Assembly (NCBI GenBank): GCA_026393775.1
Contig: JAPKZM010000158.1
Span: 1-16,244 of the forward strand
DNA: 16,244 bases
Direction: 5' to 3'
Source of the DNA: Candidatus Aminicenantota bacterium
GTDB taxonomy: Bacteria > Acidobacteriota > Aminicenantia > UBA2199
The position numbers and the translations under genes are program-made. Positions 1 through 5,982 of the stretch are shown piece by piece. The first letter of the stretch is position 1. Each line of letters starts with the position of its first letter. The notes under the pieces are model-generated. The model was not told the origin of the DNA. It saw only the letters and a list, made by a program, of their open reading frames with translations, and searched no databases.

Positions 1-1071
1 AACCGGGCTCAGAAAATTTTCACCCTGCTCATGGGTCCTTTCATGAATATATTGCTGGCTTTGCTGTTGATTGTCATCGTTAACATGGGCGGCGTGGAAA
101 TCGATGCTTACAAGCTGGAGAAACCTGTCATCGGCTATATCGAAAAGGATTCACCGGCGGAAAAAGCCGGGTTGTTGCCTGGTGATACATTGCTGGCCAT
201 CAACAACCAAAAAACAACCAATTGGAAGGAAGTGGAAATCACCATCCTCACCAATCCCAAAGAAAGCTTGCAAATTGACTTTTTACGCCAGGGCAAACCA
301 TTGGCGACCCAATTAAACGTTTCCTCCAACAGTCGCTATGAAATCGGCTATGCCGGATTTTACTGGCAATGGCCGGCCGAAATCGATCAAGTCATCAAAA
401 ACTATCCGGCCTGGAAGGCGGGGTTAAAGCCCGGCGATGTGATTACCGCGGTTAATGACCAACCGATAGCTACTTATTTCGAACTCGCCAACATCATCCA
501 CGAATCACCGGGAAAACTGCTGCATATGACATATAAACGGGATGAACAGTTTTTTTTCAGCCAGCTCACCACGGTTATCGGTGAAAATGGCCAAGGCCTA
601 ATCGGCATCTCGGCCAAAATCGCTGCCAGCAAAATCCACTACAGCTTGATCGCCGCTGTGCAAAACAGTTTTCATGAAGCTGGCCAGCTGACATTTGTGC
701 TCTTCAACACATTTAAAAAAATGATCCAGCGAAAAATGTCGATAAAAAGCTTTTCCGGGCCCATGGAAATCGCCCGCGTTTCCCAGCAGGCGCTGGCAAG
801 CGGATTTACCAATTTTTTCATGCTCATCGCCTTAATTTCGTTTCAATTGGGGATAATCAACCTCTTCCCTATACCCGGTCTCGACGGTGGTCATCTGCTT
901 ACATTTACTATCGAAGCCATCATCCGCCGCGATCTGAACCAGACATTGAAAACGGTCCTGATCTATATCGGTTTTTCTTTCCTGATCGTCCTGATGGGCT
1001 TTGTCATTCTGAACGATATCGCCAAGACCCTGCCCAACGGCTGGAAAAGCATTTTACCATTTTTAAACTAG
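1..1071 (+). CDS. rseP: RseP-like site-2 zinc metalloprotease (M50), 5'-truncated by window edge
   Basis: Membrane-embedded intramembrane protease of the RseP/RasP family, which cleaves anti-sigma factors or other membrane proteins in envelope stress signalling. The reading frame is open from base 1, so the start and the HExxH zinc motif lie upstream of the window. The first visible stretch (QKIFTLLMGPFMNILLA) matches the conserved GPxxN membrane segment of the family. Two PDZ domains follow, at about bases 121-310 (SPAEKAGLLPGD) and 379-570 (YPAWKAGLKPGD). The C-terminal part carries the second active-site motif, NLFPIPGLDGGH, near bases 855-894, with the conserved Asp that completes the zinc site, and then a last transmembrane segment. 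Two PDZ domains make it RseP-like rather than the single-PDZ RasP type. The methyltransferase that follows 71 bp downstream looks unrelated. Confidence 0.93.
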   Translation, partial: NRAQKIFTLLMGPFMNILLALLLIVIVNMGGVEIDAYKLEKPVIGYIEKDSPAEKAGLLPGDTLLAINNQKTTNWKEVEITILTNPKESLQIDFLRQGKPLATQLNVSSNSRYEIGYAGFYWQWPAEIDQVIKNYPAWKAGLKPGDVITAVNDQPIATYFELANIIHESPGKLLHMTYKRDEQFFFSQLTTVIGENGQGLIGISAKIAASKIHYSLIAAVQNSFHEAGQLTFVLFNTFKKMIQRKMSIKSFSGPMEIARVSQQALASGFTNFFMLIALISFQLGIINLFPIPGLDGGHLLTFTIEAIIRRDLNQTLKTVLIYIGFSFLIVLMGFVILNDIAKTLPNGWKSILPFLN

Positions 1072-1142
1072 ACAAAAACATGTTGCCGGTTCTGGCCGAA
1101 TGATAAAGCACAAAGGAAGATGATAGTTTTTTTGGAGACTCC

Positions 1143-2369
1143 ATGAAAGACAACATTCAGAACGTCCACGTTTTCTGGGAACAATATGCCCAAAGCGATC
1201 CCCTTTGGGCAATCCTATCAGATCCTGCCATGAAGAATCGCCAATGGGATCTTCAACACTTCTTCCGGACCGGGCGCCACGAGATGTCCCTTCTGTTCTT
1301 TCATCTGAACCATCTGCATATCCAGACAGAAAAAGAAAAGGCACTGGATTTCGGTTGTGGAATCGGCCGGGTAACCCAGGCCTTGGCCGCCCATTTTAAA
1401 TCCATTGTTGGCGTCGACATTTCAGAAACAATGATCCGGCTGGCAGACAAGTTGAACCGCTTCCCGGGCAAAGTCAGCTATGTCCATAACCAGGTGGATG
1501 ACCTCAAGGTTTTTCCGGATAACGAATTCGACTTTTTGTATTCCAACATCGTCCTCCAGCACCTGCAGCCAGAGCTCACTCTTCACTATCTACAAGAATT
1601 GTTGCGGATTTTGAGACCCGGGGGCATTCTGGTCTTTCAGCTCCCATCCCATTTGCGGCCGCAAAACGCGATGGCCAAAGCCGCATTTGCGCCCATGGCC
1701 AACGACGCCTACCAGGCTTCACTTCGAATCTCAAAAATCCCCGGGGACCCTGTCGGGCCGGGGACGGAACTGACCCTGGACATCCATGTCCATAACCAGA
1801 GCCGGCATGATTGGATTCAACCCGCATATGGTCCGATCCGGATTGGCAATCACTGGCTTGCAAACGATGGCGTTACGATGTTAATCCAGGATGACGGCCG
1901 GTCCCCCTTGCCGGAGAAACTGGACGCTAACGAGAAATACACGGGACAGCTGCTAATTAAAACCCCTCCCCAAAAGGGAGATTATATTTGTGAAATTGAC
2001 CTCGTCCATGAAGGCATCGCCTGGTTCAAGGACAAGGGAACGAAAACTTTGAGATTCCCGGTTAGAGTCGGATCGAAAGACGATCATTTTTCCAGAGCCG
2101 ATATTTTCGCTGCAGAAGCAAGCCGGGCTGTTGAAGGCACGCCTGTTCCTGAAACCCGGATATCCGCACAAGACTTGTATGCCGATCTGGCAAAAGAAGT
2201 CCGGGAGCTCGGACCTTTTCCCATGCATGGAATCCATAGTGACCGAATCGTCGAATTTTTCAAGGCAGCCGGTGCTGAGGTCCTGCGCATGGAAGAGGAT
2301 GAACACAGCGGCCAGGAATGGATCGGTTATCGGTATATTGTGAAAAAAAACCAAATTCCTCGCCCATGA
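1143..2369 (+). CDS. SAM-dependent methyltransferase with inserted beta-sandwich domain (surface polysaccharide type)
   Basis: Class I SAM methyltransferase, 408 aa. Motif I is LDFGCGIGR (residues 68-76), the acidic residue binding the ribose is in VGVD (89-92), and the LRPGG turn is at 157-161, leading into strand 5. Residues about 192-309 are not methyltransferase but an Ig-like beta-sandwich, with the pattern VHNQS..W, then PIRIGNHW, then GDYICEIDLVHEGIAWF. Such modules occur in proteins of O-antigen and glycan clusters. The chain then returns to a methyltransferase-like end (MHGIHSDRIVEFFKAAGAEV..GYRYIVKK, 361-402), so the sandwich appears inserted between strands 5 and 6. The start is ATG 1143, with GGAG at 1134-1137. 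The downstream Wzm/Wzt exporter suggests methylation of a surface glycan, perhaps at the chain end. The substrate is unknown; the methyltransferase call itself is firm. Confidence 0.85.
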   Translation: MKDNIQNVHVFWEQYAQSDPLWAILSDPAMKNRQWDLQHFFRTGRHEMSLLFFHLNHLHIQTEKEKALDFGCGIGRVTQALAAHFKSIVGVDISETMIRLADKLNRFPGKVSYVHNQVDDLKVFPDNEFDFLYSNIVLQHLQPELTLHYLQELLRILRPGGILVFQLPSHLRPQNAMAKAAFAPMANDAYQASLRISKIPGDPVGPGTELTLDIHVHNQSRHDWIQPAYGPIRIGNHWLANDGVTMLIQDDGRSPLPEKLDANEKYTGQLLIKTPPQKGDYICEIDLVHEGIAWFKDKGTKTLRFPVRVGSKDDHFSRADIFAAEASRAVEGTPVPETRISAQDLYADLAKEVRELGPFPMHGIHSDRIVEFFKAAGAEVLRMEEDEHSGQEWIGYRYIVKKNQIPRP

Positions 2370-2460
2370 GGAGAGCTGTTCCTGCACCCTATTCCGCTAC
2401 CCGCCGGCATGGATTAAAGCTTTGGATGCGAATGCCCGACACCCATCTGTAATTTTATCG

Positions 2461-2489
2461 TTGTTTTAAGTTGAAGTTTCCCATATAAT
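2461..2489 (+). promoter_or_regulatory. sigma70-type promoter of the polysaccharide ABC exporter
   Basis: A perfect -10 box TATAAT lies at 2484-2489, with TTGTTT at 2461-2466 as a partial -35 and a 17-bp spacer. The predicted transcription start is near 2496, giving a leader of about 36 nt before the ATG at 2532, which has AGGA at 2520-2523. This suggests the permease/ATPase pair can be transcribed apart from the upstream methyltransferase. The 162 bp from 2370 to 2531 hold nothing else that I recognise. Confidence 0.6.
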
Positions 2490-2531
2490 CGACATCAGCG
2501 ATAGCCCGCGATCGTATCCAGGAACTTGAAT

Positions 2532-3347
2532 ATGGCCACTAAAAAAGTCGTCAGCGCCCGCTTCGCCAGCCGCTGCAAACGACTGACAAGACCCCTCAAC
2601 CGGACGATCCTCCTGGAGTTGGTGCGGGCCAATATCAAGGCCAGCGACTACCATTCGTTCCTGGGCGGGTTATGGAGCCTGATCGGGACGACGGTCATGT
2701 TGGTCTCCTTCTATTATGTGTTCAGCAAGCATTTCGGACGGGGAATCGCAGGCTACCCGCTATACCTTTTGAGCGGAATCATCCTGGTGAATTTTTTCAT
2801 CACCGCCACGTCGTACCTGCTCAAAGTTCTTAGCTTCAACCGCGATATAGCCCTGAATTCCACCATCCCGCGCGAGAACCTCGTACTGGCCACTATCTCC
2901 ATCAACGCTTGGAAATTTGCAATCGAACTGGCGATCTGCACCATGATCAGCGTGATTTATGGTTTTTATGCATGGCGCTCCGCGCTGTTGTTCATCCCCA
3001 TTCTGTTGTCTTTTCTCGCTCTGGTTCTGGGTGTCGGCTTGGCTCTTTCCCTATCTTTTTGCTTCGCGCGTGACGTGGAACACGTCTGGGCGATTTTTTC
3101 ACGCCTTTTTCTTTTCGTCACGCCGGTTTTCTATACGGTGGAAAGCATGTCCCCGACCATGCGTCTCCTGATCTCATACCTGAACCCATTGACACCATAC
3201 CTGAAAGCCTTGCGCGCGATATTCATGAAGGGCGGGATGCTCGAAGTTTCCGTTCTCCTCCATTGCGTATTTATGGGGACCGCCACCCTGGGTGCATCAT
3301 ACCTCATTTTCCTGCGCTGGGAAGGGGAGGCTCTGGATCGCACATGA
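2532..3347 (+). CDS. ABC-2 type polysaccharide export permease (Wzm/TagG-like)
   Basis: Inner-membrane permease of the ABC-2 family that exports O-antigen, teichoic acid or similar glycans; 271 aa, close to the usual 260-280. It begins with a cytosolic amphipathic stretch (LLELVRANIKASDYHSFLGGLW, residues 28-48), which is the typical entry to this family. About six hydrophobic segments follow, near 48-66, 76-98, 122-145, 151-176, 187-203 and 238-260. The motif SYLNPLTPYLKALRAIF (215-231) is the conserved NP..P..e..R loop of Wzm proteins. I chose ATG 2532 over the in-frame TTG at 2526 because AGGA at 2520-2523 is 8 nt from the ATG but only 2 nt from the TTG. Its stop overlaps the ATPase start by 4 bp (ATGA), indicating translational coupling. 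Confidence 0.88.
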   Translation: MATKKVVSARFASRCKRLTRPLNRTILLELVRANIKASDYHSFLGGLWSLIGTTVMLVSFYYVFSKHFGRGIAGYPLYLLSGIILVNFFITATSYLLKVLSFNRDIALNSTIPRENLVLATISINAWKFAIELAICTMISVIYGFYAWRSALLFIPILLSFLALVLGVGLALSLSFCFARDVEHVWAIFSRLFLFVTPVFYTVESMSPTMRLLISYLNPLTPYLKALRAIFMKGGMLEVSVLLHCVFMGTATLGASYLIFLRWEGEALDRT

Positions 3348-4075
3348 ACGAGCCGCTGATACAAGCCAGCCATGTCGCCAAGCGCTACCGGGTGCTGAAA
3401 CGGCAGCGGTCCACGTTGCGGGCGCTGAAAGCGCTCTGGGGGCCGGAAAAGCTTACCATGGAAGTATGGGCTTTGCGCGACCTGTCATTCACGATCAAGC
3501 GCGGCGAAAAAGTCGCGGTCATCGGTCGCAATGGTTCGGGAAAGACCACCCTGCTGCGCCTGATATCCGGGATTATCGATCCCAGCCGCGGCAGCATTGA
3601 AGTGGCAGCGGAGCCGCTGGCACTTTTCAAGTTCTGGATCGGCCAGAACGCCGACCTGCCGGTCATCGACAACATTTACCTTTTCGGAGCCGTGTGCGGG
3701 ATGAAGCGGAGGCAGACGGAACCATTGGTAGCGAAAATACTGGACTCTGCCGATATCAAGAAATTGGGCTTTGCCCCGCTGCACGACCTTTCCCTGGGCC
3801 AGCGCCAGCGCCTGGCGCTGAGCATTGTTTTTCAAGCTCCAGCCGACTTTCTTGTTTTCGATGAGACTTTCGTTCACGTGGACCAGGCTTTTATCCGCGA
3901 GTGCAATGCATTCTTCGTCCGGCTGGCCGAATCGACTCGAACCATGGTTATCACTTCCCATGATCACGATTTCCTGAAAAAATACTGCCAACGAGCGCTC
4001 TGGCTGGATAAAGGGCAAATCCGGCTCGACGGACCCGCCGCCGAAGTCATCGCCGCCTACGAAGCCGAAAAGTAA
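3344..4075 (+). CDS. ABC transporter ATPase for polysaccharide export (Wzt-like, no C-terminal domain)
   Basis: Nucleotide-binding subunit that powers the adjacent permease; 243 aa. Visible motifs are Walker A GRNGSGKT (61-68), a Q-loop-region glutamine in WIGQNADLP (98-106), a signature LSLGQ (149-153), Walker B FLVFDE (169-174) and the switch His in VITSHDHD (202-209). The early PEKLTMEVWALRDLSFTIKRGEKVAVIG run is typical of Wzt/TagH ATPases. Wzt signatures often vary, and LSLGQ differs from the canonical LSGGQ. The protein ends right after the ATPase domain, so the carbohydrate-binding C-terminal domain found in some Wzt proteins is absent. The start is ATG 3344, overlapping the permease stop by 4 bp; longer in-frame openings upstream lie inside the permease gene. 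It ends convergently with coaD. Confidence 0.9.
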   Translation: MNEPLIQASHVAKRYRVLKRQRSTLRALKALWGPEKLTMEVWALRDLSFTIKRGEKVAVIGRNGSGKTTLLRLISGIIDPSRGSIEVAAEPLALFKFWIGQNADLPVIDNIYLFGAVCGMKRRQTEPLVAKILDSADIKKLGFAPLHDLSLGQRQRLALSIVFQAPADFLVFDETFVHVDQAFIRECNAFFVRLAESTRTMVITSHDHDFLKKYCQRALWLDKGQIRLDGPAAEVIAAYEAEK

Positions 4076-4126
4076 TCCACTCTCATTTGGCAAACCCCGG
4101 CAAAAAGGTTTTCCGCTTCAACTGGC

Positions 4127-4148
4127 CTCTGGCGCATTGAACCCAGAG
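4127..4148. terminator. Weak hairpin between convergent genes
   Basis: CTCTGG at 4127-4132 can pair with CCAGAG at 4143-4148 across a 10-nt loop, in the 80-bp gap between the convergent Wzt-like and coaD genes. There is no T-tract on either side, so a terminator role is only a positional guess. Confidence 0.2.
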
Positions 4149-4155
4149 CTCCGCA

Positions 4156-4647
4156 TCATGGCCGGCGGAATCTTTCCTTCAGCTTGCGGTCCACGATCGC
4201 CGGCAGCATCGAGGGAACTTCGCCGCCCAGCAGGTAAATTTCCTTGACCAGTTTGGAACTGAGGAAAGAGTAAGATTCGGAAGGGACGAAGAAGATCGTT
4301 TCGATGCGCGGTTCGATCTTGCGGTTCATCAGGGCCATTTGAAACTCGATCTCAAAATCGGAAATGGCCCGCAAGCCGCGAACGATGGTCGTGATGCCCC
4401 TCTCTTTCACAAAATCGACCAGCAGGCCTTCGAAATGAACGATCTCGATTTTGTCATTGCTTTTGAAAACATCGTTCAATATCCCGCATCTTTCCTTAAG
4501 GTTGAAAAGATAGGTTTTAGCCGGATTTTTCAGGACCGCCACGACGATCTTGTCAAAAATCTTCAGACCGCGTTCGATGATGTCGATATGCCCATTGGTC
4601 AAGGGATCATACGACCCGGGATAAACCGCCATGTTTTTTTTAAGCAT
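4156..4647 (-). CDS. coaD: Phosphopantetheine adenylyltransferase
   Basis: Transfers AMP from ATP to 4'-phosphopantetheine, giving dephospho-CoA, the penultimate step of coenzyme A synthesis; cytosolic hexamer in the family. The 163-aa length is standard. The nucleotidyltransferase motif TNGH (17-20) follows AVYPGSYDPL, RGLR (90-93) leads into AISDFEIEFQMALMNR, and the C-terminal SYSFLSSKLVKEI (125-137) is the conserved substrate/ATP segment. I chose ATG 4647 because GGAG at 4657-4654 sits 6 nt upstream; an in-frame TTG at 4659 lacks such a site. The start lies inside the end of the upstream kinase gene (8-bp overlap), so the two are probably co-translated. This makes it the last gene of a three-gene minus-strand operon. 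Confidence 0.96.
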   Translation of the reverse strand: MLKKNMAVYPGSYDPLTNGHIDIIERGLKIFDKIVVAVLKNPAKTYLFNLKERCGILNDVFKSNDKIEIVHFEGLLVDFVKERGITTIVRGLRAISDFEIEFQMALMNRKIEPRIETIFFVPSESYSFLSSKLVKEIYLLGGEVPSMLPAIVDRKLKERFRRP

Positions 4648-4969
4648 GCCCAACTCCAATTTTTCTCAAAATCGCGTCCAGCGCAGTCTTGAGTTCTGAC
4701 AAAGGGCCCTCGTTGGCAATGGTGAAATCGGCCAGTGCCATCGTCGGCCCAACTTGCTGCCCACCTTCGGGCTCGCCACTCTGCATCTGTCCCCGATCAA
4801 GGGCGGGGCCGATCTTGGCCGCTTCGCGGCGAACGATATCGGAAAGGGAAATGTACTGGAACCCGTAGCTCTTCATGATGCGGACCGCTTCACCCTTGCC
4901 CGAAGCCATGCGGCCGGTCAGCCCGATGCGCAGTTCCCGAGCCGCGGGCGTCAAACGCCACGCTTTCAT
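4640..4969 (-). CDS. P-loop kinase related to dephospho-CoA/nucleotide kinases, internally shortened
   Basis: The N-terminus RIGLTGRMASGKGEAVRIM (14-32) is a clear P-loop, followed by YGFQYISLSDIVRREA (35-50), as in P-loop kinases of the dephospho-CoA kinase/adenylate kinase type. The C-terminus GEPEGGQQVG..MALADFTIANEGPLSEL (65-93) also matches the end of such kinases. The protein is only 109 aa, where relatives are about 180-200. The text jumps from DRGQMQ (58-63) straight to SGEPEGG near base 4780, so the core with the second substrate site and lid seems missing, though the frame is kept. It is therefore probably inactive, or the gap is an assembly error. The ATG overlaps the deaminase stop by 4 bp. 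The substrate is unknown: the coaD neighbour hints at CoA synthesis, the deaminase neighbour at nucleotides. Confidence 0.7.
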   Translation of the reverse strand: MKAWRLTPAARELRIGLTGRMASGKGEAVRIMKSYGFQYISLSDIVRREAAKIGPALDRGQMQSGEPEGGQQVGPTMALADFTIANEGPLSELKTALDAILRKIGVGHA

Positions 4970-5484
4970 CCCGACTGCCCATAGCGGACACTGTCTTCAA
5001 GGATATCCTGTTCCTGCCACTCCCTGACCCAGTCATCGACCCTGAAAATTTTAAAACGTTCCTTCCCGGGCAGCGAAACGACCACGCGGTCCAGGCCGGC
5101 GTTGATGATCATTTTTTTGCAAATGAAACAGGGAAAAGCGAAGACGACCGCGCCGCTTTCGCGCTCATTGCCGAAGATGTACATGTCGCCGCCGAACAGG
5201 CTGACTCCGGCCCGGGCGGAGTTGATGATCGCGTTCTGCTCGGCATGCACCGAGCGGCACAACTCGTACTGCGTTCCCGAGGGAATACGCAGTTTTTGAC
5301 GCAGGCAGAAACCGTGTTCGAGGGAACTGCGCGTATGCCGCGGTGCGCCGTTATAGCCGGTGGCGATGATCTGGTCTCCCTTGACGATGATGGCGCCGAT
5401 GAGCACCTTCAAACAGGTGGAGCGCTTAGAAACCACTTCGGCGATATTTAAATAATACGCTTCCTTCTCCGGACGGCTGACCAT
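4966..5484 (-). CDS. Deoxycytidylate (dCMP) deaminase, ComEB-like
   Basis: Zinc-dependent deaminase that probably converts dCMP to dUMP for thymidylate synthesis; 172 aa. It starts with IAEVVSKRSTC and VLIGAIIVKGDQIIATGYNGAP, the family's characteristic opening. It has the zinc/proton-transfer motif HAEQNA (His80, Glu82) and the second zinc motif PCFIC (Cys119, Cys122), followed by KMIINAGLDRVVV. ATG 5484 is preferred over TTG 5499: the ComEB-like core begins just downstream, and a strong promoter puts the transcription start at about 5484. There is no good Shine-Dalgarno site, so the mRNA may be leaderless. It is the first gene of the operon with the shortened kinase and coaD, and is divergent from HU. 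dCTP as substrate cannot be excluded from sequence alone. Confidence 0.87.
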   Translation of the reverse strand: MVSRPEKEAYYLNIAEVVSKRSTCLKVLIGAIIVKGDQIIATGYNGAPRHTRSSLEHGFCLRQKLRIPSGTQYELCRSVHAEQNAIINSARAGVSLFGGDMYIFGNERESGAVVFAFPCFICKKMIINAGLDRVVVSLPGKERFKIFRVDDWVREWQEQDILEDSVRYGQSG

Positions 5485-5490
5485 GGACCC

Positions 5491-5519
5491 ATCATACAAG
5501 CGAACTTTTGTTTTTGCAA
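5491..5519 (-). promoter_or_regulatory. Promoter of dCMP deaminase operon; predicts a leaderless transcript
   Basis: Read on the minus strand: -35 TTGCAA at 5519-5514, a 17-bp spacer, and -10 TATGAT at 5496-5491 (5 of 6 to consensus). Transcription starting 7 nt after the -10 box would begin at about 5484, the A of the chosen ATG. The intergenic region is shared with the divergent HU promoter. Confidence 0.6.
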
Positions 5520-5541
5520 GCCAGACCCCGATCGGACCGAC

Positions 5542-5570
5542 TTGATTTTCTTTTTTTTATTTTTTACAAT
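5542..5570 (+). promoter_or_regulatory. Promoter of the HU gene
   Basis: -35 TTGATT at 5542-5547, a 17-bp spacer and -10 TACAAT at 5565-5570. The predicted start is near 5577, just before the Shine-Dalgarno AAGGAG at 5578-5583 and 16 nt before the ATG. The -35 boxes of this promoter and the divergent deaminase promoter are only 22 bp apart, so one bound factor could affect both. Confidence 0.6.
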
Positions 5571-5592
5571 TCCATTCAAGGAGAAATAGCCC

Positions 5593-5868
5593 ATGAACAA
5601 AAACGAGTTAATCAAGGCCGTTGCCGGCAAAACCAACCTAAAAGTGTCAGAGATGGAAAAAGCCATCAATGGCACTATCGCGGCCATCACGGCTGAGCTC
5701 AAGAAAAAAGGCTCGGTCGCACTGGTCGGTTTCGGCACATTCAAAGTGGCCGATCGCAAGGCTCGGGCCGGGGTGAATCCCAAGACCGGCCAGAAGATCC
5801 AGATCAAGGCCGCCCGTGTACCCAAATTCGTCGCTGGAAAAGCGCTGAAAGACAAAATCAAAAAATAA
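5593..5868 (+). CDS. hup: HU family DNA-binding protein
   Basis: Small nucleoid protein, 91 aa, the usual length for HU. It opens MNKNELIKAVAGKTNL, has the dimerisation core VALVGFGTFKV and the DNA-bending arm with RKARAGVNPKTGQ (RxGxNP, where the Pro intercalates in family structures), and ends in a basic tail. The start is supported by AAGGAG at 5578-5583, 9 nt upstream. It has its own promoter and is probably monocistronic, with a hairpin 8 nt after the stop. HU versus IHF subunit cannot be fully settled, but the arm sequence looks like HU. Confidence 0.96.
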   Translation: MNKNELIKAVAGKTNLKVSEMEKAINGTIAAITAELKKKGSVALVGFGTFKVADRKARAGVNPKTGQKIQIKAARVPKFVAGKALKDKIKK

Positions 5869-5876
5869 AATAAGCT

Positions 5877-5893
5877 TGGCCGCAAGGCCATTT
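5877..5893 (+). terminator. Small hairpin after HU, weak terminator candidate
   Basis: TGGCC (5877-5881) pairs with GGCCA (5886-5890) around a GCAA tetraloop, a stable GNRA type, followed by only three T residues. The stem is short and the T-tract poor. It may stabilise the HU mRNA rather than stop transcription. Confidence 0.35.
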
Positions 5894-5982
5894 CGAGAAA
5901 AACGGCAAATGGGTTTTCGCGTGGGATTATATTGCAAAATAAATTGAATTATGATTGAATAATGTATATGAAGGAGTGTGCA

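Noticed and set aside
2526..2531. TTG start for the Wzm-like permease (similarly TTG 4659 for coaD and TTG 5499 for the deaminase)
   Set aside because: Ribosome-site spacing or promoter position fits the internal ATG starts better, and the added residues do not match the families.
4076..4155. tRNA or other RNA gene in the convergent gap
   Set aside because: No cloverleaf can be drawn; only one short hairpin is visible. I found no tRNA or rRNA elsewhere in the window by eye.
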